From NCBI GenBank assembly GCA_011033025.1, contig WFMF01000091.1:434001-498000 (forward strand): a stretch of DNA of 64,000 nucleotides, in the 5' to 3' direction. Shown one piece after another: positions 43,307 to 54,003 of the stretch. Below the pieces are notes generated by a model. The model saw nothing but the letters and a program-made list of their open reading frames with translations, had not been told where the DNA came from and ran no database searches. A program made the position numbers and the translations under genes. Source of the stretch: Beroe forskalii. Its lineage: Eukaryota > Ctenophora > Nuda > Beroida > Beroidae. The first letter of the stretch is position 1; every line of letters starts with the position of its first letter.

Positions 43307-43810
43307 GACAGAAGCCGTTTATCAATAGCCTTTTACTTGTTATACCCAAGTGACGACCTTATTTCTAAATGGCTCCTAGTTGAATAATTGAACATAATTC
43401 ATTGTTTTTGTCACCAAATCAAAATAAATTCGAATAAAATTAAAGTAGCATTGCCAAACCGAACTTTAAAGCACAGGTGTGCCGAAGCATGCTCCAAGGA
43501 CTTACAGTCTCCTGAGTATGAGTTAATATAACTGATAAAACAAATATTGGCGAACCAGGTCTTTGAGTCACACAGGCACACTAGTACCCTTGAGTTGAGC
43601 CACGATGCCATCCAGAAGAGAGTCTTTGACTAGTGTTAGAACTCGAAAAGACTTCGGGTGATAGTAAGTCTTCTTCAATAGTGTAGTTATAGCTATGTGG
43701 TCCCGGGCTTACCTCCATTCTGGTGTTATGAAATGGAGTCACGACCGGCTTAGACGGAGTTAAACGTCGTTTTATGGGCGCCCAACGATCCTCCTCCCAC
43801 ATTTTTGATT

Positions 43811-44012
43811 CTAGAAATCACATGATAGAGTCTTTGTCCGTAGTCCATCCTCAAACTTCCAGAGAGTGTCTTTGCCGTCCTTACTGTAACCATGTTATCT
43901 GAGTATGAGAGTACAGAAGTACAAGAGTAATGAATGGTTAAGGATGGGAAAGACACTCTCTGGAAGTTTGAGGATGGACTACAGACAAAGACCTCTATCA
44001 TGTGATTTCTAG
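43811..44012. repeat. Long inverted repeat (about 75-bp arms)
   Basis: CTAGAAATCACATGATAGAG...CTTCCAGAGAGTGTCTTTGCC is mirrored by GGAAAGACACTCTCTGGAAG...CTATCATGTGATTTCTAG around a 50-base loop. It is a MITE-like foldback near the Helitron 3' end at 44218. Confidence 0.75.
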
Positions 44013-44189
44013 CATCATTGCCGATGATCGGAATGTTCATACCAGAGTACCAGTGACGTTTGACACCACCTGACATAAAGACATCACATAGAGGAGTAGG
44101 CACACCCGATTAAAATATGACCTCATCACTGATAAGAACTACAGTACTGCATTATACTGTACGAATTGCTGAAGCGAAAAAATTGTGAA

Positions 44190-44218
44190 CGATGGCCGGA
44201 GGCCATGGGTTCTGCTAG
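44190..44218 (+). mobile_element. Helitron-type 3' terminus
   Basis: The hairpin ATGGCCGGAGGCCAT is followed after 9 bases by CTAG and then T, as in Helitron 3' ends. I could not identify the matching 5' TC end; it may lie between 43.3 and 43.8 kb. Confidence 0.5.
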
Positions 44219-44425
44219 TCATAATAATTGCTCATATTAATAAGGAAGGTTTATGAACTGATCATAATGTTCAGGAAGCGGAAACATCCAAGCTATCCCC
44301 CCATATACTCATATAAAGAATATAAAACTTCGCAGAGATGTGATTATAAATGCTTATAAACACACTGGTATACATGTTTATATGGTAAAACCGTTAAAAT
44401 GGAAGTGTTGCAAGATCCCTTTTAC

Positions 44426-44547
44426 CTATCAATGCCATCCAGGAAGGTTAGTTGCTTAATGGCTCCGAGCACGTCATCTCTGTAGGTTTCTGTGTCAGAA
44501 ATGGGGCATTCTATAAGATCTAGACTCCGTAGTTCCTTCATTAGCTT
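44426..44547 (-). CDS. ANP32: ANP32-family protein, LRR C-cap exon
   Basis: The acceptor CCCACAG is followed by KLMKELRSLDLIECPISDTE, TYRDDVLGAIKQLTFLDGID plus two bases, with donor ATAG|GTAAAA. L-SLDL--CP--D---YR--V-----QL-FLDG-D is the last LRR and cap motif of ANP32 (family: [20 protein letters not shown]...LTYLDGYDRD). Length 122 bp, phase 0 in, phase 2 out, agreeing with the acidic exon 11.8 kb away. Confidence 0.88.
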
Positions 44548-44746
44548 CTGTGGGGGATATGATAATTAAGAGGTGACAACTGTTTGAAAAATATGATGCT
44601 TTATTTGTTGGAACTGGGATTTGTATTACTTCCCTTTACCTTCATCGCCCAAATTTACAAAAGAAATGTAATAAAGTAACATAACAATACAAATGATTTC
44701 CTCTCTTTTCAACACCAATGATTCTACAATCCACATCAATGCTTAC

Positions 44747-44866
44747 CAGAGGTTCAAGCGATTTGATATCTGCAAATCTGTTGTTACAGAGCTTTAGGGA
44801 AGCCAAGTTTGGGCAGCCTTTCAGATACTCCAAATCCGAGGCAAGTTTGTTGTCGCTTATTTCTAG
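44747..44866 (-). CDS. ANP32: ANP32-family protein, LRR exon
   Basis: Exactly 40 codons: LEISDNKLASDLEYLKGCPN, LASLKLCNNRFADIKSLEPL. The acceptor is TTGTTTCAG and the donor CTG|GTAAGC. L--LE-SDN----L--L---CPNL--L-L--N---D---LEPL is the ANP32 LRR3 signature. The N-terminal exons (first two LRRs) should lie further right but were not found; the 48-50.6 kb low-quality block and gap may hide them. Confidence 0.88.
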
Positions 44867-44919
44867 CTGAAACAATAATAATGATAAAGACTAAACGTGG
44901 TAACGAGAGTATAGGGTTT

Positions 44920-45010
44920 ATCGTCCGGAGTGTAAGCATTAATGAGTGCAATTAACGAGGCCGAAGGCCGAATCGTTAATTGCACGATTAATGCATTAAC
45001 TTTGGTCGAT
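44920..45010. repeat. Palindromic motif GTGCAATTAACGAGGCCGAAGGCC
   Basis: GTGCAATTAACGA and TCGTTAATTGCAC form arms around GGCCGAAGGCC. Similar in style to the MITE at 31800-31885. Confidence 0.5.
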
Positions 45011-45424
45011 ACACTATTTAAACATGAGTCAAATGCTTAGATGGAACAATGCCACAAGATTTCGTTTTTGTGTACATAGGGAGAAGGTTAATAATTAAAT
45101 AGGTATTTGAATATCTGATATTGATTAAAACCGCGAGACAATATTTGTCAGTTTTTCATCTCAGATTTAAGAGCATGCAAAGTAACACCCACTCGCAACT
45201 TTGCATCTCAGCTAGTCCTTTTCTATGCATTTTTCAATGTCTCTTTGATTGAGAACCCACGATGGGCTTTGAAACGAAAATAAGGAGTACCATTATGAGA
45301 GTATAAGATTATTAAAAGTTGACAAAATCCCTCAGAAGGGCACTCTGCATTCTGCAACTGGATGAAAAGAGAAATGGCACGTCATCATTACAGCAGTAAA
45401 AATAAAATCAGTAGTTCCAACTTA

Positions 45425-45935
45425 ACACTGTAAAACGCATTGGTGTGTGGCTCTTATCGAAACAAACGCACAGGCACGGGTGAACGCAGAAGGTATGAGG
45501 CCTAAACAAAAAACAAACGCAACTTAACACTGTGTAAACGCATTGGTGAGTGACTCTTATTGAAACAAACGCACAGACACGAATTTGAACGCAGTAGGAA
45601 TGAGGCAGAGCTTTTACAGAAACAAACGCGACCTAACACTTCGTAAACGCATCTATGTGTAACACTTACAAATAAACACGCACAGACAGGAAGAATTTAA
45701 ACGCAGGGGTATGAGAGGCTTCAACAAAAACAAACGCAACTTTTTAACACTTGCTAAACGCATTGGATTGTGACTCTTATTTAAATAAACGCACCGACAG
45801 AATTTGAACGCAGTAGAGTGAGGCGTGGCTCTTAACAATAATAAACGCAACTTAACACTGAGTGAACGCATTTCTTGCCTTCTTATTAAGATGAACGCAC
45901 TGACACAAATTTGGACGCAGTCATCATAAATACGA
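45425..45935. repeat. About 100-bp tandem repeat (AACGCAACTTAACACTG)
   Basis: Five units of roughly 95-110 bp, each with AACGCAACTTAACACTG, AAACGCATTGG, GTG-CTCTTAT--AAA-AAACGCAC and GAACGCAG. A further array at 46.8 kb is unrelated. Confidence 0.8.
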
Positions 45936-46740
45936 TATACTAACAAATAACTGTATTGTAATTTATTATGGAATAAATGGAACTGAGTGTAGAGTTATTA
46001 AATTACACACACTGTGTAAAATAGTATTTGTTATGGACCTCGCATTAGCTGAAACTTTGAGTAAGACATCTGAAGGATTTCTGAATTTACTCAAAAGCTC
46101 AAATAATAAGAAAAATATAGTCGTATGCTTCCATGAAGAGTACCTACTTACTTTTTAGTTTGTCTGTGGACGCACCTTGTTCTGTGAGTGGACAAAACAC
46201 TGTTGGGTGGAGTAAAGGTTTGTCACGGCTACGAGTTTTATGACCTAGGGTCTCTGTGAGGGGGAAAGAAAAAAAGTTATGCGCTAAATGTGCATTTGTA
46301 CAGCAGAGTAAAAATATTGCTTGTTATCTGTGAAGTCTGCAGGACTCCATGGCATTCATCTGACTGATGAGATTTACAATGCGCCAAAAACAAGCCCACT
46401 CGAGAACAGGCGAACTATAGTTCACAGCAAACGAGTCCATAGTGTAAACTAGTCCGCTCAAAGTGCTCTGTCCTACATTATGGACATTATCACGGAGATT
46501 ACTGTCACGTGAGAATCGTGATTTTCAGGTCCGTGAAATTTAAGTCCAGTATTTCTCCTTATTAAAATTTCTAGGATATAAACAAAAATTTTCTAACTTT
46601 ATCCCTTCAAACGTTCGAATAATAAAACTTAACCGGAAATTATACTTATTTCTCATGTATAATGTATATATAATTATACTGCGAAACGAAAAATATTGAA
46701 ATCTTAAATTCAGGTACCTATTCAAATCGTGAAAAACTGA
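45936..46740. other. No gene recognised
   Basis: Unique AT-rich sequence, presumably intron or upstream flank of the ANP32-family gene. No exon found on the minus strand. Confidence 0.35.
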
Positions 46741-46744
46741 AAGT

Positions 46745-48240
46745 GTAGATGAGTCCACTTGAGTACACTGGTGAGCAAGTCCAATCGGAGTACACTGGCG
46801 AAATAGTCCGCTTGGAGTCCACGGATTGCAATGTAAACAAGTTCGGTCAGAATATACTGCAATCTAGTCCGCTCAGAGTGCACTGCAATCTAGTCCACTC
46901 AGAGTGTACTGCAATCTAGTCCGCTCAGAGTGCACTGCAATCTAGTCCACTCAGAGTGTACTGCAATCTAGTCCGCTCAGAGTGTACTGCAATCTAGGCC
47001 ACTCAGAGTGCAGTGCAATCTAGTCCGCTCAGAGTGCACTGCAATCTAGTCCGCTCAGAGTGTACTGCAATCTAGTCCGCTCAGAGTGCACTGCAATCTA
47101 GTCCACTCAGAGTGCACTGCAATCTAGTCCACTCAGAGTGCACTGCAATCTAGTCCGCTCAGAGTGTACTGCAATCTAGTCCACTCAGAGTGTACTGCAA
47201 TCTAGTCCGCTCAGAGTGCACTGCAATCTAGTCCACTCAGAGTGCATTGCAATCTAGTCCGCTCAGAGGCACTGCAATCTAGTCCACTCAGAGTGTACTG
47301 CAATCTAGTCCACTCAGAGTGCACTGCAATCTAGTCCACTCAGAGTGCACTGCAATCTAGTCCGCTCTGACTGTTCTTCAATCTAGTCCGGTCAGAGGTA
47401 CTGCAATCTAGTCCGGTCAGAGTGTACTGCAATCTAGTCCGGTCAGAGTGTACTGCAATCTAGTCCGCTCAGAGTGCACTGTAATCTAGTCCGCTCAGAG
47501 TGCACTGCAATCCAGTCCGCTCAGAGTGCACTGTAATCTAGTCCGGTCAGAGGTACTGCAATCTAGTCCACTCAGAGTGCACTGCAATCTAGTCCGCTCA
47601 GAGTGCACTGCAATGTAGTCGGTCAGGTGCGCACTGCAAACTAGTCGCTCAGTGCACTGCAGCAGTACCTGAGCGGACTAGATTGTTGTCCCCTCAGAGT
47701 GGACTAGATTGCAGTGCACTCTGAGCGGAATACAATGCAGTTTGCTCAGAGTGCACTGCAATTGCAGTCACCTCAGATTGCACTGCAATCCAGCGGACTC
47801 AATTGCAGTGCACTCTGAGGGGCTCCAGGTGCACCGCCTGGGCAGACCTGAACCAGTGCACTCTGAAGAACGGACTTAGATGCAGTGCGATCTGGTCGGA
47901 CTAGATACAGTGCGGCATTGCAGTGCACTCTGGGGGGACTAATTGCAGTAATCGAGGGGGCCACATTGAGTGCACTCTTTACGGGCCAAATTGCAGTAAT
48001 CCCGAGGGCTATTTTTAAATGCACTCTTAAGGACCAATTGAAATGCATCTGAGGGGCTAGGATTGGGGCACTCTGAAAAGGGTTTGATTGCAGTAACCTG
48101 AACGGGACCAACGGTTCTCTGAAGGGGCTAATTGCATTCACCTTTAGCGGACTAGATTCAGTCACCCTTGAAAGGGGCTAGATTCAGTGCATTTTGAGGG
48201 ATTTGATTGCAGTACCTGGGGCCAATTGCAAGTACCCAAA
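46745..48240. repeat. 26-bp minisatellite CTGCAATCTAGTCCGCTCAGAGTGCA with orientation switch
   Basis: About 30 units from 46860 to 47650, with C/T and A/G variants (CCACTC or CCGCTC, GTGCA or GTGTA). At about 47655 the array turns onto the other strand (GAGCGGACTAGATTG...GCAGTGCACTCTGAG). It then decays progressively to about 48240, before low-quality sequence and the gap. Confidence 0.88.
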
Positions 48241-49725
48241 CGGGCGTTTCGGCCCCCAGTGATCCGATTGCTTGCCCCAAGGTTTTCCAAGGGGTTTATT
48301 TCACCTTTAGCACGATTTTTAAAGGGAAAAAAGGGGGGTTTTTGGGCTTCAAAACCTTTCCGAATTTTTACATTTAGGGAAAAAAAGCATTTTCGGAAAT
48401 TTTTTTTATTGAAATTTAAGGTAAAAAGGAAAATTTTTACCCCCAGTTTTTAAAAAAGGGTTTAAATTTTGGACCTGAAAAAAAAATTTCAAATATTTTT
48501 CGTTTCCGTATAAAATTATAAAGTTTTCATTTTACGTAGAAATAAGGGAAATCTTTCAAGTTTTTTTTATTCCCCCCAAATTTGAAGGGGTTGTTGGAAA
48601 ATTTTACCCAAATTTTGGAGAAAACCGGCCAAAAGGGGCCTGAAAATCACCAAAATAACAAAAAAATATTTTCCGTGGACAGTAACTCCGGATTTGGCGC
48701 CATAATTTTTTTTCCCTACAAAAATTTTGGGGGCTAGGGGTTTCAGAAACCCGGGGGAAAAAATTTTTAATGAAAATATTTTTTCCCGGGCAAATTTTGA
48801 ATGGGGGTTTTTTTGCATTGAAACCCCAAATGTTGGGGGGAAAACCCAAATGGAGGGCCTTCATTTCCCCGCAATAACAAGCAATTTTTTTATTTGGGTT
48901 TAAAATTGGCCAGAGGCTACCAAAACAGAAAAGGGCCCTAAAAATTTTTTTTTCCCTACAAAAGTTTGTGTAATTTTTTGTCTTTAAAAACCCGCCTTTA
49001 AAATTCCAAATAATAATACAAACCTTTTTAAAAAAATAAGTGACCGCTAAAATTTAACGTGTGCGTTCCCCAAAAAACAAAGGAAAGGGTTCTCCATTTT
49101 GGCCGTTTTTTATTTGAGCCCCTTTTGGGGTTTTTAGGAAATTTCCCTTTGGTGGTTTATTTAAAAAAATTTTACAATCCAGGGTTTAAAAATTTTTGTT
49201 CGTTTTTTTTGTAATTTAAAACCCCTGCTTTCCCGTCCCTTTTTATTTCCTTAAGGCAATAAGGTTTTCAAGTGTTATCGGTTTTTGTTTCTGTTAAATT
49301 TTAGTTTCATTCCTAAAAAACGTTCAAACCGTGTTTGGTTTTTTGTTTAAAAGCCACCCTCAATCGCGTTTCAAATTTGTTGGTTTCGTTTTTTTAAAAG
49401 GGCCCTTTCCCAAAACCCTTAGCAAAGTGTTTTTGTTTTTTTGTAAGGCCCCCCCAAACCACGGTTTAAATTGTTAAGGTTTTTTTTCGGGGGTTTTTGC
49501 TTCCAATTTTCCCCCCCCCCTTTTTTTTTTTTTTTTTTATTTTCCTTTCTTTTTTTTTTGGCAAAAATTCTTTCCGGGGGGTTTTTTGTTTTTTTTTCCC
49601 CCCTTTAAATTTTTTTGGTTTTTAAAAAGAGTCAAACAGAAATGCGGGGGTTTTTATTGGGTTGTTTTAAGGTTTTGAAGGCCGTTTTTTTTTTCCAAAT
49701 TTTAATTTAAAATTTTTCGGGGAAA
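48241..49725. other. Unreliable homopolymer-inflated sequence
   Basis: Runs of A, C, G and T of 3-15 bases dominate. Quality falls steadily from the inverted half of the 26-bp array to the gap. Nothing here should be annotated. Confidence 0.8.
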
Positions 49726-49825
49726 NNNNNNNNNNNNNNNNNNNNNNNNNNNNNNNNNNNNNNNNNNNNNNNNNNNNNNNNNNNNNNNNNNNNNNNNNNN
49801 NNNNNNNNNNNNNNNNNNNNNNNNN
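49726..49825. other. Assembly gap (100 N)
   Basis: Exactly 100 N, with unreliable sequence on both sides. Confidence 0.99.
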
Positions 49826-50650
49826 TGCCAACAGCGATGTGGCTCAACTTTTAGGCTTGGCAGGGCCCCCTTACAATTAATACGGAAAATATTAATTTTT
49901 GCAAAAATTTATTAATTTAACTTTTTTTGGTCTGTAAATATGGCATTATTTAACAAAAAGAGTGTGCTAAATTTTTTAAAAGATTTACCCTTTAAAAACC
50001 GGGTTTAATTTTTTTAATAAAGAAAATAGTTTCAAACCTTTTCCGGGGTATTTTTTAAAAACTTTTATTTTTAAAAGGGGCAAACCCATTTTTTAAATAA
50101 AAAACCCTCCCCATCTAAAACTAACCCTTAATTTCTTTCCCCAAACCCAAAAAAAAACTTGTTTTGGGCCCCTTTTAAAAAGAAAAATTTGGGGTTTTAA
50201 ACCCCGGGGTTGGGGGTTAAATTTTTTAAAAAGCTTTTGGAACAGAATGGGGGATCCCAAAAAGGGAAAAAAGTTAAAAAATTAAAACCGGCAAAAGGGG
50301 GAGGAGGTTTAAAAAAGGATTTGGGGGATTGGGTTGTTGCCAACCAGACCCCTAGGATGGGAAAAATTTTCCCCAAACAACTCCCCCCAAAAAGTAGGGT
50401 TTAATTTATTTTGGGGGGGAGCTTTTTAAAAAAAAACCCCTTTTTTAAGGGAGGCTCCCTTTTTTTTAAAGGGGTTTCCCGGCGCCCAACTCAGTTGGTT
50501 AACCGGGGGTGTGTTTCCCTAGGGTGTTGTTTTTGGGGGGAACCCTTCCCCCAATTGTATTATAGTATTTAGGCTTTAGGGGGTTATATGAAAAATAGGG
50601 TTTTTTAATGTGGGTGAATAATATAGATGGGTTTTTGGGGCTTAGGCGTT
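49826..50650. other. Unreliable sequence after the gap
   Basis: Homopolymer-inflated to about 50460, then gradually normal. At 50474-50500, GGCGCCCAACTCAGTTGGTTAACC resembles a tRNA A box, but the surroundings are too poor to call anything. Confidence 0.6.
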
Positions 50651-50984
50651 AGGGAAATTTAAAGGCAATTCTTATGGTGAAGCGGTAGGTATAGAAACTG
50701 CAGCTGCAGATAACATGATAGGTCGTAGGAAACTGTCATACAAACGTCATTACTATAGGTAATACGATACACATTTATATACGTCACATAATACAGCTGC
50801 AGTAGAACGTAGGGTAGTATAATTATAAGGTAACAGTGCGTTGCGGAGTAAGTAACGCGCTGTGTCAGTCACGTGACCCAGCACCTTAACAATGCGTAAC
50901 TCGCAGTAGCTGGTGGCTGTTTGAATGTTTTGTTGATACGTGGCTGATTCACGTCTTAGGAATAGGTTAGGGCCACGTATTCGT

Positions 50985-51200
50985 AGGTTTTCTTGAGAGT
51001 GTCCCACCGGCTATAAGGTGGAGCTCTTAGTCTTATAGTCCTATGTTATAAGTATTTGTGGGGTTAATTAGAGTGTCCCACCGGCTATAAGGTGGAGCTC
51101 TTATAGTCCTATTTTATAAGTCCAGTCCATATTGATATTCTACAGGATTAACATTGGTCAACATAGTTTTATAAAAAGTGTCCCGTCTTAGGCGGAGCTT
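50985..51200. repeat. Short direct repeats AGAGTGTCCCACCGGCTATAAGG
   Basis: Two copies of GTGTCCCACCGGCTATAAGG, TGGAGCTCTTA (about 70 bp apart, 50996 and 51071) and a third degenerate one (GTGTCCCGTCTTAGGCGGAGC) at 51178. Confidence 0.6.
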
Positions 51201-52150
51201 CAAGTATCTCGTCATGGCCAATTAATTGAGTATGATAGCTTTGAATTAAGTTAAATATACGTGTTTCTGTACGTATCTTTATTCCGATACGTATCTTTGT
51301 TGTTTTATATATGTAACGGATACACACGTTTTCGTTATTTATTTATGATGGATATTGTGATTTTCGCCCCATGATTGAAGTCGTGGTGAAAATCACGCAA
51401 TAGTAGCACGTTGAGTGTGGGCGACATCATATACATCATGATATAGTGATTTAAGTGGTGCCGGCGCTAAGGCGAAAAGCATCCACCTTTTATGATATTT
51501 GTAAGAATAGTGAATGTGATGCGATCATTATTTTCATATTCATTTTTGTCAGAACTTCAAAACATGCAATTGCAAACTAACAAAGTTCAAAAGCCGATAG
51601 GGCCTTTTCACGTTTTTTTTATATCCGAGTTTCTCTGTGTTTATTCTTTTATTGACGAATGAATACAAATACAATTACAATTACTTGACTGACGGGCAAC
51701 GCCTGACAAACAATTACAGCTGCAGCGCAGCATATTCTATTGAAATTGGGATGTGGGAGTTGAAGTGTGATGCAGTGAATCGCGCGACAGTCTGTATTCC
51801 CGGGTCATTAAAAGGACACGTGGCACGAACCTTAACGCAACCCTGATGATTACCGATTCTCATGCTTTACAAGCGCAACAGATTTAGCTATAACGATACA
51901 TAGACCCTGAGATAACCGAGAGCAAATACTACGCCATATATAGCTTATTACGAGCTGACCTCACATTTTACAGTTATAGATGAACTACTGCTTAAGTGAT
52001 AAACACCCTTTTTTATACCCCTTTACCCCTTTACCCCAAGCACCATCTAACTATATTTTATCACAGCACCGCACGCTTTCCTACGGGAAGCGCGCCGCGC
52101 GAGCCACACAAGGATATACGTGTTTAGCAAGGGGTGTCGATACGCTTTAG
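51201..52150. other. No gene recognised
   Basis: Unique sequence with no supported exon. An open frame at 51637-51846 lacks any motif. Confidence 0.35.
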
Positions 52151-52239
52151 CGCTTGCCGCGCCGCGCATGCTCCGTGCGCGTAACCAGGGCTCTGTCAGA
52201 CGTTGTTTGTCAGACGTTGTTTGACCCCTACGCCTTCGG

Positions 52240-52384
52240 CGGGCGCGCGCGCGAAGCGCGCGCGTCCGCCGTCAGACAACGTCTGACAAGTCAAGGTCAC
52301 GACTCTAGCTCTGCGAGTTGCCCTAAAGCTAACCAGAGCCCTGGTTACGCGCACGGAGTTAGGGGAAGTCGTGACCTTATTTTA
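52240..52384. repeat. Repeat R, copy 1 (left of the 9.1-kb element)
   Basis: GCGCGCGCGTCCGCC...GTCACGACTCTAGCTCTGCG...GGAAGTCGTGACCTTATTTTA. It matches 61525-61644 apart from a few small indels. At 52384 it is interrupted by the element; the copy at 61.6 kb continues uninterrupted. Confidence 0.8.
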
Positions 52385-52852
52385 CCCAGCCGGCACAAAG
52401 AAACCAAACCAAAAATAAACGTTTATATTTGGTTTAATTTTGGTTTTCGTCTTCCCCTAACCAGGGGCGTCGCGAAACGACGCTTGCCGCGCTTTTGCTA
52501 AACACGTATATATCCCTGTCTGCGTTGCGCGGCGCGCGTACACACACCTATGCGGGCTTAGGAAGCCGCGCTTGCCGCGCCGCGCACTCCGTGCGCGTAA
52601 CCAGGGTCCTGGTTAGGGCAAGTTTTCGTCAAACGTTATTTCTAAACGTTTTTGATGCGTTTAATAGACGGATCTGTAGAAACGTTTACACCAAAACCAA
52701 AATTAAATGTTTCTGATACGTTTATTTTTGGTTTATACACTTTTTACAAAAACCATAAATAAACGTATGTGGAACGTTTATTTATGGTTTACAGAAAACT
52801 AATTTGTGGATTGAAGTTTCGTTCCATAGAAACCTCAAGTAACCTTTTCTAA

Positions 52853-53995
52853 ATGTGTATTTTTCGTTCACGAAAAACCTGTTTATCACAAACCCTAAGT
52901 GTAGCACCCACAAGGGCTTTAAAATCAAACTTGATCCGGCTGTTCAGGTTATTAGAAATTCCACCCCATAGCAGTCACGGACTGATGGCTCGCTCTGTTG
53001 CAGATATGTCCACTGCAGGCTCTTCTCCACTTCCCCGCACAACTTCGCTGGTAATCTCTTCAAGAACAAACAGTATAATTACTATTACCCCTTTCTTTCA
53101 CTTTCAGTTGCCGTGTTTCTCAGCAAATTTCACCGCAGCTTTCAGCTCTCTTTTCTTTCTTCATACCCCAGCTCATGCTTGACCTCTTCCCGGACACTCC
53201 TCAAACTCACTCTTGAATTGCTCACATTTACTCTGCTGTAACCAAGTTTCCTGATTTTTGATCGGAATCCGCCTCAGCTGCTGACTCTGCTCTTGCTCTC
53301 TTGACAAGAAAACCGCGGACAGCTGTCAAAACAAAATTTATTCGAGTAGACTAGACTTGTCAAACTTCATCACTGTCGTGCCTTGCAGTACAGTTGACCT
53401 CCTCCCCACTTTTCACCAAACACAGCATTGAAAGTTCATTTCCTTCGCCACACTGTGCAGATTTTCTGTGAAGGAATTTAATGCGTGATCTTTTGTACAT
53501 AACTATATAACTATAAGTATATAAGGCCCCAAAACCGCAAAAAGAGTCGTCGCTGAATTATCTCCCTTAAAATTGGATGAGGCCGTTTCAAACCCATGCG
53601 ACTCCTCGAACGAACTTTGGGTCCACGTAACTCATCATATCGTAACGTTTAATGCCTGAATAAATCAAAAGTAGCGATTTCAATAAGTTCTACAAAACGT
53701 CCGTGCTAACTCACGTGCAAAATTGTAGCATTGGAACCTAATTTCACGAACATTAATCGTATTTGAACTTGTTTAACAAAATCAAGTCGAAAATCCCATG
53801 TATATATTGATTTCCATGAAATGCCCTAATTTCTACAAAACTTCCCATGAACTCACTGCAGCACAATTTCATCTCCTATTTTCCATCATTTTTTACTAAC
53901 AGGCAACAGGACACCATGAAAAGGTCACTATAGCATCACTAAGTGCGGCAGCAGAACGTTTTTTCGCCAAAAAACCTATTTTAATGATTTTGCAG
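52853..53995. other. Interior of the 9.1-kb element, no gene recognised
   Basis: Mixed-composition sequence with an open frame of 109 codons (52853-53182) that has no motif I recognise. No repeats are evident. Confidence 0.35.
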
Positions 53996-54003
53996 CTCAA
54001 TTT

